From NCBI RefSeq assembly GCF_002918555.1, contig NZ_PQMB01000001.1, positions 248,087 through 312,086 on the forward strand: 64,000 nucleotides of DNA, in the 5' to 3' direction. A model generated the notes under the pieces. That model did not search any database and had not been told where the DNA came from. It worked only from the letters and a program-made list of their open reading frames with translations. This document shows, piece after piece, positions 28,335 through 37,315 of the stretch (positions within the stretch are counted from its first letter, which is position 1; each line of letters starts with the position of its first letter). Made by a program: the position numbers and the translations under genes. This DNA comes from Citrobacter amalonaticus. Its GTDB lineage: Bacteria; Pseudomonadota; Gammaproteobacteria; Enterobacterales; Enterobacteriaceae.

Positions 28335-29465
28335 ATGCCTATTCTGGATCTGCGTTTCAGCAACAAATCACTTCACCAACTTCCCCATCCCCTCACGGGT
28401 TGTCAGGAATACCGTGATATTCAGTACCAAAACCTGCGTGCACTGGTATATCCAAAACGAATCACGCTGGCCTTTCGCGCCACCATCAACAATCAACGTA
28501 TATATGAAACACTGGGTGAATTCCCTCATCTCTGCATTGAGGATGCCCGTCAGCATGTGATGAACCTGCTTGCCGATAAAAATCGCCTTGCTGTTCAGTC
28601 CCGTAGATATACTATTGAACAGGCCATCAATGATTTGTGGCTACCGGATTTGCAGTTGTATAAAAAGAGTCCTCAATCAGAGCTTTCAAAACTCAACCTT
28701 TACGTTCGCCCGTTCTGGGGCAAGCGGCAGCTTCGCGACATCACGGCAGGGGAAATAGAACAATATGCTGCTGGCTTACGGGAAAAATTACGTCCGTCAA
28801 CAGTAAACCGTATCCTCGCAATATTGTCCAAAATATGCTCTCTGGCAGTACGTGCTGGATGGATCACACATTCCCCGATGACACATGTCCGCTATCTGAA
28901 AGAAAATAACATTCGCTATCGCACACTATCAGCGACAGAAATCCCGCGCTTTATTGACGCGGCAACAGCGCTGCAAACACCGGCAGCTGATTCTATATTG
29001 CTTGCTCTTTATACCGGGATGCGTATTGGAGAGGTATGTACCCTGAAATGGGAGTACTGGCACCCGGATATGCATCAACTCATACTGCCTGATACAAAGT
29101 CCGGACACCCTTTCACCTGCCCACTTGCACCTCCAGCCATTGCAGTTGTCCAGTGCCAGCAAGACCTGATGCTCAGCAAAACTTACATTTTTCCACAACT
29201 AACCGACAATGCCCGCCCTCTGGCATATCCGCGTGCAACCTTTGCCCGTATTTGTCGGGATGCCAACATTGATAACCTGCGGATGCATGACCTGCGCCGT
29301 ACCTTTGCCACACGGGTACTACAGGCGACCGGGGATATTGCAATCGCTTCCCATCTGCTAAATCACCATTCACTCACGGCGACCCGTCGCTACGCTTTTC
29401 ACAATGCAGCGACATCGCACGCAGTGGTTTCTCAGGTCATAGAAAGTTATGACACGAAAAAATGA
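28335..29465 (+). CDS. Tyrosine recombinase 2 (internal)
   Basis: A 376-residue integrase of the phage/ICE type: N-terminal arm-binding region (1-90), core-binding domain (about 95-185) and catalytic domain. Catalytic residues are R230 (TGMRIGEV), K255 (DTKSG), H318 and R321 (HDLRRTF), H344/H345 and the nucleophile Y353 (ATRRYAF). AGGAGAAATACG precedes the ATG. It is followed by an AlpA-like gene and piPolB. The element has a second, divergent integrase near the tRNA, and which one recognises the 128-bp att is not clear from sequence. Confidence 0.92.
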   Translation: MPILDLRFSNKSLHQLPHPLTGCQEYRDIQYQNLRALVYPKRITLAFRATINNQRIYETLGEFPHLCIEDARQHVMNLLADKNRLAVQSRRYTIEQAINDLWLPDLQLYKKSPQSELSKLNLYVRPFWGKRQLRDITAGEIEQYAAGLREKLRPSTVNRILAILSKICSLAVRAGWITHSPMTHVRYLKENNIRYRTLSATEIPRFIDAATALQTPAADSILLALYTGMRIGEVCTLKWEYWHPDMHQLILPDTKSGHPFTCPLAPPAIAVVQCQQDLMLSKTYIFPQLTDNARPLAYPRATFARICRDANIDNLRMHDLRRTFATRVLQATGDIAIASHLLNHHSLTATRRYAFHNAATSHAVVSQVIESYDTKK

Positions 29466-29615
29466 ACCTATGATCTGTGATTCGTGATTGATGCAACACT
29501 CGTTTAAGGACGGTATTGTCATTGCATGCTTCTGCAGGGCCCTGCATTAAGTCATCACAGAATGTGGATTGATATTAAATCCGCGTGGCTTCTTCTTCTC
29601 TGAAACCGGAGGTTT

Positions 29616-29816
29616 ATGTATTTAACCATTAAGCAGTTTGCGGAAAGATTTAATCTTTCCGCATCCACGGTTGCGTCAGATATATCGCGCAACCCAGGAA
29701 AACTCCCGCCCTTCATCAGAATTGGGCGGGCTATACGATTCTCTCTTGACGATATTGTTGAGTGGGAAAATGCACATCGTCAAAACAAACTTAAAGGTGA
29801 TATAAATGGTTACTAA
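29616..29816 (+). CDS. AlpA/Xis-type excisionase-like regulator
   Basis: 66 residues with a MerR/AlpA-like winged helix: MYLTIKQFAERFNLSASTV (helix-turn-helix), then FIRIGRAIRFSLDDIVEW, the usual AlpA/excisionase signature. Such proteins bend DNA at att sites and favour excision, or switch on element genes. CGGAGG sits just upstream of the ATG. Its 3' end overlaps the next gene by 11 bases, tying it to the piPolB transcription unit. Confidence 0.85.
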   Translation: MYLTIKQFAERFNLSASTVASDISRNPGKLPPFIRIGRAIRFSLDDIVEWENAHRQNKLKGDINGY

Positions 29817-30444
29817 GAACACAGCAAATAATGCTAATAATGCACTGAATATTCTTCCTGAAGCAGCAAACACAGCTGTAGACAACGATGAAAAGTATCT
29901 AACCTTTTTATTAGTTTTCGCTATCACGATTATGGGCAACTTAGTAAAGCTCATCGGTACAGATGGCTTTATACTACACACCTACACCCTGCAGGACACT
30001 GCTACTGCTCGTGCTGTTTTTAATGAATTAGACAAGCGTCTCAAAAATTTCAGTCGTCAGGAGGAGATCTACACCACCGACGCCCTCGCCTTTCGAATGA
30101 AACACATATACGGTGTTACCTTGTTCGAACATGATGGTAAATCTATCCTCAGCCTTTTTGATAAGAAGGGCTATCCGGTATTGAGTGAATCAGGAGAACC
30201 AGGTTCTCTTGATGATATGTATAATGAAATTAAAGCCCGACTGCATGGCGGCTACGCCTCAAAAAAGTTTCTTCAGTTACATGAAAATTGTCTGTTATCT
30301 GCACGCGTCACCCCATCTGTGGAAAAGACGCAACGTGGCATCCTGATTAAAGCAGGCAGGAACCTCGTTTCATTTATCCATGCAGATGATGAATCACACA
30401 AAACCGATATTTTCAAATCTGTAGTAAATGTTATTAAATCTTGA
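29806..30444 (+). CDS. Orphan protein translated just ahead of piPolB
   Basis: A 212-residue protein with no family I recognise. Residues 30-50 (LTFLLVFAITIMGNLVKLIG) are hydrophobic; the rest is soluble with charged helices. AAAGGTG precedes the ATG, which overlaps the excisionase gene. The piPolB start is only 46 bases beyond the stop, so the two are very probably cotranscribed. A polymerase partner is one possibility; there is no direct evidence. Confidence 0.65.
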   Translation: MVTKNTANNANNALNILPEAANTAVDNDEKYLTFLLVFAITIMGNLVKLIGTDGFILHTYTLQDTATARAVFNELDKRLKNFSRQEEIYTTDALAFRMKHIYGVTLFEHDGKSILSLFDKKGYPVLSESGEPGSLDDMYNEIKARLHGGYASKKFLQLHENCLLSARVTPSVEKTQRGILIKAGRNLVSFIHADDESHKTDIFKSVVNVIKS

Positions 30445-30490
30445 TTCTTTATGCCGGGACACAGCTCCCGGCATTTTTTCGGAGTTAACT

Positions 30491-33091
30491 ATGAGCCATA
30501 ATTTGCAGGATATCCTCGCTGCCGCCTCGGGGTATCAGTCCGTGACTTCAGAGCCAGCGCTCAATCTTAAAAGACCTAAAACACTTGATGATTATCCTGT
30601 GATGCCACCTGCATCAAAAAACGTGTCTGTGATTTCAAGCGACCTGACGCTCCATATCGGTTTTGATACCGAATATGTTTTCAACCCTGAAACACGACAG
30701 AATGATATTCTGTCATATCAGAGTTATGTCGTCTTACCCGATAACACTGGTATATCGAACATTATCTATCCACCTGACTCACAGAAAAAATCCCGACTGT
30801 CTTTTAAGGATTTTCTCTTTCAAACGATTGCTCCACTTCTTGAAACGGGTGTGATTACAGAATGGCCTGGTACAATTAATATATATGCGCATTTCATTCG
30901 TGCGGATATCACCTCCTTTACCAATTTCTGGTCAGACTACAAAATTCTTCTGAAAGGAATACGCGGTACTGTCAGCAGCTTCAAAAATCGTTACGGCATC
31001 GATTTCGATGAACAGCAGGAACGTCGCGTAAAGACTGAACAGATAATGTTTGACAAACGAACTTCCCCTCCGCGTTGCAGTAACGTAGCTTTCATCGATA
31101 CACTGCTTATCACTCCCGGGGGTATGGGTCTGGCTGAATGTGGTGAATTACTGGGACTTTCCAAACTCACCATTCCTGCACCTTATTCCATAACCAATAT
31201 GCGTGAATATCTTCTGGGCGACAGAGCAGGGTTTGAAGCCTATGCTCTGCGGGATGCCGAGATTGCGGTTCGTTATGCTTTACAGGTACGCAATTTTTGC
31301 GTCCGGGAGCTGATGATTGATCGTGTCCCCGCCACCATCGGGGCGATGGCAGTTTCACGGTTCACCAAAACACTTAAAGAAAACAATATGTCTCCTGAAG
31401 TCTGCCTTGGGACACACATTAAAACCCGTGAACTCTGGCTCACGGAGAAACAGGCATTCCGGACGATTAAAAACCCCGCCAGCGTTCCTTCAAGAGAGTT
31501 GTTTGAAACGTTCCCGATCAACTGTTACCACGGCGGACGCAATGAGTGTTTTATGATGGGGGTTACACCGTCAGATCACTGGTATGACTACGATCTGGCT
31601 GGAGCGTATACCACCGGGCTATTAGATATCCTCACACCCGATTACGGGAACATCCGCCTCAGTAAAAATCCGGACGATTACTGTGGGCATGTGATGGGAT
31701 TTGCGCTTGTCACATTTCGGTTCCCGGAATCAGTTCCCTATCCCAGCCTGCCGGTTCGGACCGATCAATATGGGTTATTCTTTCCATTAAGTGGCGAATC
31801 ATGGGCAACGGCACCTGAAATCGAACTTGCTCTGTCGCTCGGGGCAGATATGACGATCCATAATGGGATCATCGTCCCCTGGATCTGTGCCACCTCAGCA
31901 CATAACTGCGAATCAACATCGGTGTTTCTTCCCTTTGTTCAACAGGTCCGTGAGAACCGTAATCGCCATATTAAAGGTTCTCTGGAGGAGAAATTCTGGA
32001 AAGAAATTGGCAACTCGCTTTATGGCAAACTTGCTCAGGGTCTTCGCGCCAAAACCGCCTTTGATACTGCCCGTGGATTAAACAGATCCCTCCCACCATC
32101 ATCGGTTACTCAGCCATTCTTTGCTGCGCATGTGACGGGATTTATCCGCGCCGTTGTCGGGGAACTCATGAATACTTTGCCTTCTGATTCATCGGTTGTC
32201 AGCGTCACAACCGATGGCTTTTTGACAAATTGCCCACTTAACAAGATAAACATGAGCGGTCCACTGTCTTCCCGCTTCCAGTCGCTGTGCGATATTGTTG
32301 ATCCGGGTTCATCAATGTTGACATGTAAGCATGAGGTCAGCCAGCTTATCGCCATGAAAACCCGGGGGCAGTTAACCTATAGAGCTATTCAGGGAAAACC
32401 GGTTGTTCATGCCAGGGCTGGCGTTAAACCTCCTGCCGATATTCCACGCAGTGACTATAACGACTATATGGTAGATCTTTACCTTAATCGTTTACCCGGT
32501 CAGACGTTATCCCGAAGTACGTTGATATCAACGCGTGAGATGTGGCTGTCGGAAAGCGATCTGATATCCCGTGAACAGGATATCCGTCTTAATCTGGAAT
32601 TCGATTTCAAACGCCAACCCGTACAGCCCGCCATGAATGAAGGGCATTTACTGATGTCTTCCCGCCCGTGGGATAATATGGAAGAGGCTCTGCAGCAACG
32701 CTCCCTTTTCGACGACTGGCGGCAAACTCATACACTGAAGACCCTGGCTGACTGGGATGACTGGTGTGATTTTCTCTATTGCCGGACGGTGTTTTCTGAT
32801 ATGAAACTAAAAGTCGGAAGCAAACGTAGTGATGATATTTTAGTCAGACTATTTCTCCGGGCGCTGACTCAGTGCCAATGGGGGCTGATGCTGAAAGATA
32901 AAAAAAGTTATTCCTGTAAAGAGGTTGCTGAATGGCTGACGTCAGAAGGTTATTCAGTAACGGTGTCTGATGTAAAAAATGCGGTAAGAGCAAAAATACC
33001 CCAAATAAAATTTAGTTCTGTAACATCGCGAATGAAGTCACTGATTGATACCATAGCCCGTAAATATCCGACATTCTGTCTTCCAGTGTGA
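30491..33091 (+). CDS. Primer-independent family-B DNA polymerase (piPolB)
   Basis: An 866-residue replicase that defines pipolins; the family can start DNA synthesis without a primer and copy past lesions. Exonuclease motifs: D59-T-E61 (ExoI), RAD near 137-139 (ExoII) and YALRD 251-255 (ExoIII). Polymerase motifs: D368 in YDYDLAGAY (motif A), K504-N508-YG 511-512 (motif B), TTDG with D575 (motif C), and KTRG at 623-626, the motif I recall as typical of piPolB in place of KxY. Residues D59, E61 and D368 agree with the numbering I recall for the studied E. coli enzyme, which supports start 30491; CGGAGTT precedes it. No terminal-protein gene is nearby. Confidence 0.95.
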   Translation: MSHNLQDILAAASGYQSVTSEPALNLKRPKTLDDYPVMPPASKNVSVISSDLTLHIGFDTEYVFNPETRQNDILSYQSYVVLPDNTGISNIIYPPDSQKKSRLSFKDFLFQTIAPLLETGVITEWPGTINIYAHFIRADITSFTNFWSDYKILLKGIRGTVSSFKNRYGIDFDEQQERRVKTEQIMFDKRTSPPRCSNVAFIDTLLITPGGMGLAECGELLGLSKLTIPAPYSITNMREYLLGDRAGFEAYALRDAEIAVRYALQVRNFCVRELMIDRVPATIGAMAVSRFTKTLKENNMSPEVCLGTHIKTRELWLTEKQAFRTIKNPASVPSRELFETFPINCYHGGRNECFMMGVTPSDHWYDYDLAGAYTTGLLDILTPDYGNIRLSKNPDDYCGHVMGFALVTFRFPESVPYPSLPVRTDQYGLFFPLSGESWATAPEIELALSLGADMTIHNGIIVPWICATSAHNCESTSVFLPFVQQVRENRNRHIKGSLEEKFWKEIGNSLYGKLAQGLRAKTAFDTARGLNRSLPPSSVTQPFFAAHVTGFIRAVVGELMNTLPSDSSVVSVTTDGFLTNCPLNKINMSGPLSSRFQSLCDIVDPGSSMLTCKHEVSQLIAMKTRGQLTYRAIQGKPVVHARAGVKPPADIPRSDYNDYMVDLYLNRLPGQTLSRSTLISTREMWLSESDLISREQDIRLNLEFDFKRQPVQPAMNEGHLLMSSRPWDNMEEALQQRSLFDDWRQTHTLKTLADWDDWCDFLYCRTVFSDMKLKVGSKRSDDILVRLFLRALTQCQWGLMLKDKKSYSCKEVAEWLTSEGYSVTVSDVKNAVRAKIPQIKFSSVTSRMKSLIDTIARKYPTFCLPV

Positions 33092-33105
33092 TAACCGTTA
33101 AATCA

Positions 33106-33134
33106 CCCCCAACTCCTTTAACAGAAGTTGGGGG
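33106..33134. terminator. Hairpin after piPolB
   Basis: Perfect 9-bp stem CCCCCAACT/AGTTGGGGG with an 11-base loop between piPolB and the convergent gene at 33140. No long T-run, so a moderate bidirectional terminator. Confidence 0.65.
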
Positions 33135-33139
33135 CTTAA

Positions 33140-33466
33140 TCATAGGCAATCGGTATCAAAACAGTGAAATAACTGCCGCGCGTCAGGATGGCCATTTACA
33201 TGATAGATCCGCATGGCATGACAGGTGATACTCTGGAGATTAGCCGCTAGCCTTTTCCCCATATTCACCAGTATGCCGTGTGGTATTTTACTGCTTGTAC
33301 TGTTTACTGTCAGAGTAAAACAACATGTTTCAACGCTGACCTCAATAAAATCATTCCCAAATAATGTACTGACAACCTGCCTGATTGTTTCTTCATAATC
33401 TGTCAAATCAATAATATCACGCCATCTCGCATGTACGAGTTGATACTTTCTGATATGTAAATACAT
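33140..33466 (-). CDS. Small orphan protein, 108 residues
   Basis: Unrecognised. A mixed alpha/beta-looking protein with several cysteines (VETCCFTLTV, ITCHAM, CFDTDCL). AAGGTG lies eight bases before ATG 33466. It converges on piPolB and is separated from it by the hairpin. It is not a piPolB-core gene that I know of. Confidence 0.55.
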   Translation of the reverse strand: MYLHIRKYQLVHARWRDIIDLTDYEETIRQVVSTLFGNDFIEVSVETCCFTLTVNSTSSKIPHGILVNMGKRLAANLQSITCHAMRIYHVNGHPDARQLFHCFDTDCL

Positions 33467-33696
33467 AGAATCACCTTTATGTTATTTCAACTAAAATGAT
33501 GTTCTCCTACATTATGAAAATAATAATCACCATTATAATTGTTGATAACCTCTCATCACAGACTGCAACCTTCGTATATTACGTGTCCCCTTGCCTCTCC
33601 GACTTGATGGCAAAAGTGCATGGTCAAATATGCAGCAAAAACAGGTCATGTAGAGGTCAGGATGATAATCATCACCCTGAACGTAAAAATACACAT

Positions 33697-33807
33697 GGAC
33701 AGTATGAGTCCACATACTATTCAATAAGGTCAGTCATGCTTTAATATATTGATAATTAATGATTTAATTTTTTTCTTCACCGCGGTAAAAGTGGACTCAT
33801 CCTGTCC
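33697..33807. promoter_or_regulatory. Long inverted repeat upstream of the WYL regulator
   Basis: GGACAGTATGAGTCCAC at 33697-33713 recurs as its inverse complement at 33791-33807 with one mismatch (16 of 17). Each copy also has its own dyad, GGAC-N7-GTCC. The right copy ends 50 bases before the WYL gene ATG. Two matched dyads flanking a promoter-sized gap are what one expects for an autoregulating operator. The rest of 33467-33856 holds no supported gene. Confidence 0.6.
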
Positions 33808-33856
33808 GTTGCTTTGCTGAAAATATACCCTTCGCTGGCATTAACCGGATAAACAA

Positions 33857-34759
33857 ATGGGTAAGCACGATAAACTTGGATATCGACTTGGATTGATTTT
33901 AACTCGCCTGAACAATGGTGAGTCACTAGCCGTCCGGGAGTTATCTGAGGAATTTAACGTTTGCGAAAAAACTATCCGTCGTGATATTACTCAGCGTCTG
34001 TCCTACCTTAGTCTGATTCGACAAAATGGTCGCTATCGCCTGTCTGACGGTGTTCTCGGTCAACGCAGCAATGCTGATTTACGTCATTTTACGCGCATCC
34101 TGGGTATTGAAGGGCTGTTCCCTCGCTGGGATGACAGACTACTGAGTATTTTGTTAGGCAACACGAAAAACAATCCGTTTCTGATAAAACAACGCCCATA
34201 CGAAAACTGCGGATCATTCATGTCAATTCTGAATGTATTATCCGACGCCATCCTGTCACAGAAGAAAATAAATTTTATTTACAACGATAAAGAGTTTCGG
34301 GCTGTTGAGCCATACAGGCTGGTTAATGACAAAGGATTGTGGTATCTCGCTGCCTCCCATGAAAGTACATTAAAAAGCTTTGTTATCTCATCTGTCAAAG
34401 ACGTTTGCATGAGTAATATCGCTTTCAGGATAACCCCCGAAATTAATGAAAAAATAGAAAAGACAGATGGTATCTGGTATAGCGAAGACCTTATCGAAGT
34501 TCTCATTTCAGTTTCCGCACATGTTGCTCCGTGGTTTACCCACCGTCATCTATTGCCAGGACAGGAAATAATTCATACTTCCCGGTCTGGCGATTTACTG
34601 GTGATATCGCGTGTAACACACACAGATCAGATAATGCCTTTAATGAAATACTGGATACCGGATGTCGAAGTAATACAACCTGCCTCAATCCGTCAACAAC
34701 TTGCTGAAGATATACAATCCGCACTGAAACGTTACACCCAGCCAAGTAACGCCCCGTAA
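33857..34759 (+). CDS. WYL-domain transcriptional regulator
   Basis: A 300-residue protein with a DeoR-type winged helix-turn-helix (about 8-60, [19 protein letters not shown]), a linker, a WYL domain with the diagnostic W162-Y163-L164 (LWYLAA), and a WCX-like C-terminus. The layout matches BrxR/CapW-type repressors that guard defence operons and sense nucleic-acid ligands. Pipolins often carry a WYL gene. A paired 17-base dyad upstream is a likely binding site, and the next gene, 62 bases on, is a hydrolase it may control. Confidence 0.85.
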   Translation: MGKHDKLGYRLGLILTRLNNGESLAVRELSEEFNVCEKTIRRDITQRLSYLSLIRQNGRYRLSDGVLGQRSNADLRHFTRILGIEGLFPRWDDRLLSILLGNTKNNPFLIKQRPYENCGSFMSILNVLSDAILSQKKINFIYNDKEFRAVEPYRLVNDKGLWYLAASHESTLKSFVISSVKDVCMSNIAFRITPEINEKIEKTDGIWYSEDLIEVLISVSAHVAPWFTHRHLLPGQEIIHTSRSGDLLVISRVTHTDQIMPLMKYWIPDVEVIQPASIRQQLAEDIQSALKRYTQPSNAP

Positions 34760-34821
34760 TGACACGGATAATATAATTTTCATTGAGTGCTATTTTTGTA
34801 AGCTAAAAAAATGGAGTTACC

Positions 34822-35640
34822 ATGAAAAAATGCCCGGTTCTTCTTGTTGTATCAGGGTTTCTGACCGAAAATGATATGTCATGGTTTAACCGAATTAAAG
34901 AAGGGTGTGGCCTTGATGTCAGATACTATAAATGGGAATCGGCAAATCTACTATCCATATTAAGTTCTGACATAGCGAAAAAGTGGGGGTTATATACTCT
35001 CCTCCCCCTGAGAATATCTCCTTTATTGTCATCAATCTCCATCCCATTTAAAGCGCGTCAGGCCTGGTATAATGCAACGAAAGCAGCAGTTAATAACAGA
35101 GAAAAATTAGCACGCGTAATAAACGAGATATACGTTGAAGAAAAGCGTAATGTGATCATAATGGGTCATTCTTTAGGGACTCGATTAATAAACAATACAT
35201 TACCCTATATTAAGAATGATAATATTCTCTTAACAATCTCTATGGCCGGAGCCACCCCAATAACATGTTATACAGAGAACATAATGAAAATGGCTTACGG
35301 TTCAAAAATGGGGCATTTAAATATCTACAGTGAACATGATAAAGTGCTTAACACGATATACCCTCTCGTTGAGTCAGTAACACCAATTGGGGTTCGGGAG
35401 GTGAGATTCAGACCTGCTCGGATAATCAACTGGAAGTGGGATGTTGGTCACACTGAATATATTACTTCAAACAGAATTGATTCATTAACACACTGGTTAA
35501 ATGTTACCTGTGCCGATTTAGCTGATCCAGCCGTAGAAATCACTGACGACGACATGAAATCATTTCATGATATTATTAATCTTGCGAATTCAACACATCA
35601 TAAAAACACTATCGTACCCAAATTAATATCACTTGAGTAG
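34822..35640 (+). CDS. Alpha/beta-hydrolase (DUF726/lipase-like)
   Basis: A 272-residue serine hydrolase. The nucleophile elbow GHSLG gives S117; D173 (YSEHDKV) and H210 (DVGHTEY) fit the acid and histidine of the triad. There is no signal peptide, so it is cytosolic. Resemblance to DUF726/TMCO4-type esterases is my judgement. GGAG precedes the ATG. It follows the WYL regulator in the same direction, which suggests a regulator-effector pair; an abortive-infection lipase is an attractive but untested idea. Confidence 0.72.
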   Translation: MKKCPVLLVVSGFLTENDMSWFNRIKEGCGLDVRYYKWESANLLSILSSDIAKKWGLYTLLPLRISPLLSSISIPFKARQAWYNATKAAVNNREKLARVINEIYVEEKRNVIIMGHSLGTRLINNTLPYIKNDNILLTISMAGATPITCYTENIMKMAYGSKMGHLNIYSEHDKVLNTIYPLVESVTPIGVREVRFRPARIINWKWDVGHTEYITSNRIDSLTHWLNVTCADLADPAVEITDDDMKSFHDIINLANSTHHKNTIVPKLISLE

Positions 35641-35660
35641 TTATAAAAAAGATTGCATTA

Positions 35661-35688
35661 TAACGGGAGTGTATATTAACTCCCGTTA
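35661..35688 (+). terminator. Terminator after the hydrolase gene
   Basis: Perfect 10-bp stem TAACGGGAGT/ACTCCCGTTA with an eight-base loop, 20 bases after the stop, followed by CGTTTCATATTTT. It also lies beyond the end of the convergent gene at 35723. Confidence 0.8.
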
Positions 35689-35722
35689 CGTTTCATATTT
35701 TATAGTATTGATATGGATTCGA

Positions 35723-35950
35723 TTAAAAATTTCGTCTAACTCGTTCCCTTATCAAACTTGCCAGCCTTACCCTTCCAGGTGAAATAGTTTCCGTTACAGT
35801 TTCAACTCTCAACAAATCACGCTGTCCGGTTCGGCGACTGACCGCGAAACGCTGACATATATCATTAACCGATACCGTATTACCGGTATACAGTTGAAGT
35901 AATATCCAGCACAGCCTTTCTGCGATCCTTTCACCGCGAGCTTTATACAT
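35723..35950 (-). CDS. Short DeoR-type helix-turn-helix protein
   Basis: 75 residues that align with the N-terminal helix-turn-helix of the WYL regulator at 33857 (LCWILLQLYTGNTVSVNDICQRF against the [16 protein letters not shown] region) but stop after about 70 residues with a basic tail. It could be a stand-alone DNA-binding protein or the stub of a truncated WYL regulator. AAGG precedes ATG 35950. The following gap 35951-36252 has no gene but contains the right inner repeat. Confidence 0.55.
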   Translation of the reverse strand: MYKARGERIAERLCWILLQLYTGNTVSVNDICQRFAVSRRTGQRDLLRVETVTETISPGRVRLASLIRERVRRNF

Positions 35951-36036
35951 CTGTGAAACCTTAAGTTATCGCCAACGCATGACATAAACCACATAAAAAT
36001 AAACATAACTGACTGTATTTATGAACATTTCTTACC

Positions 36037-36062
36037 GGTGTAATACTGCCGTTGGGGTAATG
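36037..36062 (+). repeat. Inner direct repeat, right copy
   Basis: GGTGTAATACTGCCGTTGGG and on; 25 of 26 bases match 25241-25266. It lies in the non-coding gap between the short HTH gene and the DUF2787 gene. No transposase or recombinase lies immediately beside it. Confidence 0.8.
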
Positions 36063-36252
36063 GATTAACCGTTATCACCCTGCTACTGGAGAATGCTCCA
36101 TAGGGGGCAAAAACCACGAGGAATCTGAGATCCCCCGTGTCTGCACATGTTTATGCGAACAGTCCGGTAAAATAAACATCATCCCCATGCTGTGATGCAC
36201 GCCACATGCAGAAGATTACAAAGCCGCCCGCTTTCTTCCTGTTCATAACGGG

Positions 36253-36687
36253 TCAACAACTTTCCACAGTTACCGTTACCCGGTAAATCCCCATAGAGAG
36301 ATATTCCATAAAATTACTCTCCCACAGGGACCAGAGTTCATTCTTCTCAGATGCCAATGAAATATCTCCAATCAGATAATGGGAGACGTAATGACCCGAC
36401 CAGCAAAAGTCTATTTCTTTTTCCAGTTCCGGGTAAACTCGCCCCATGTAACTAAAGTCTGTGACATAATCGAAATACCATTCGTTATCCTGACGGATGA
36501 ATCGCATTTCAACCGGATGAAATCCGCCGGATTCTGCACTGTAGTCCGGGTCAAGAAAATTAATGACCACTGTCCTTACCGATGTTTGCTGAGATTGTTC
36601 TGCCAGAAGCGTAGCGATGTGCTGCTTAAATAATTTGGTGACAGGCAGAGTTAATCCTGCCTGTATTAAGACATACTGGGTTTGCAT
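36253..36687 (-). CDS. DUF2787-like protein
   Basis: A 144-residue protein with the string VINFLDPDYSAESGGFHPVE, followed by YVTDFSYMG and PELEKEIDF, which I associate with DUF2787, a family seen mostly on mobile elements of gamma-proteobacteria. No function is known. AGGAAT precedes the ATG. It begins a run of leftward small genes between the inner repeat and the integrase. Confidence 0.65.
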   Translation of the reverse strand: MQTQYVLIQAGLTLPVTKLFKQHIATLLAEQSQQTSVRTVVINFLDPDYSAESGGFHPVEMRFIRQDNEWYFDYVTDFSYMGRVYPELEKEIDFCWSGHYVSHYLIGDISLASEKNELWSLWESNFMEYLSMGIYRVTVTVESC

Positions 36688-36774
36688 AATGAATATTCCT
36701 GAAAAAGATGAATGGTGGTGAGTAGCTGTTTCTGGTTGTATGAACGTACGGATAAAGAATTAATCCTCCTTGAT

Positions 36775-37290
36775 CTATTCTCGATCACCAATTTTGCTGA
36801 GTGTTTTCAGTCTTACCCGCCAGTCAGCATATAAAACATGCGTAAATAATTTCTCCGGATGCGCCTCCAGCAGGCATATATCTGGCGAGCGTAGAACAGC
36901 AGCCAGAAAACCAGCATTATTGGCACTAGCCCCTTTAAACAGCGGTCTGAATACACCAGATGTGAAGCCCGTCGTTGGTTGTACTTCGAGCACACTTTCA
37001 ATTTTAGAAAGTGAAATCCAGTCCTTAGAGAACAATCCTCCGCTGCCATTTGCCAGAAGACGCAGATAAATTTCATTATCCGTTTCAGACATTGCCAGTT
37101 GCCATGTCAGCATACCACTGGCTTTAGGACTAATTTTTTCCGCCTGTCCTGATTCAATGAGCAGCTTATAACTCTCTTCAGGTAATATTTGCTCATCTTC
37201 AGTGCTCCCTTTTTCAACATCACCTAAATCATTATTCAACTCCAGCTCATCGTGTTCATTATTATTTTTTCCTGACTTTGCTTTTCTCAT
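36775..37290 (-). CDS. Orphan protein, 171 residues
   Basis: Unrecognised. The first 35 residues are charged and disordered-looking (KAKSGKNNNEHDELELNND), then a compact domain. A strong AGGAGAAGAAA ribosome site precedes ATG 37290. It lies in the leftward small-gene cluster of the element. Confidence 0.55.
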   Translation of the reverse strand: MRKAKSGKNNNEHDELELNNDLGDVEKGSTEDEQILPEESYKLLIESGQAEKISPKASGMLTWQLAMSETDNEIYLRLLANGSGGLFSKDWISLSKIESVLEVQPTTGFTSGVFRPLFKGASANNAGFLAAVLRSPDICLLEAHPEKLFTHVLYADWRVRLKTLSKIGDRE

Positions 37291-37315
37291 TTTCTTCTCC
37301 TGATTTTAATCTGAT

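Noticed and set aside
30491-33091. Protein-primed (phi29-type) polymerase
   Set aside because: No terminal-protein gene or inverted terminal repeats nearby, and the KTRG motif, size and tRNA-Leu context point to the primer-independent group.
33496-33744. 82-codon plus-strand frame
   Set aside because: No ribosome site, low-complexity hydrophobic start, and it runs through the dyad upstream of the WYL gene. Probably chance.
25241-36062. Inner repeats as ends of an insertion sequence
   Set aside because: They are direct, not inverted, and no transposase lies between them.
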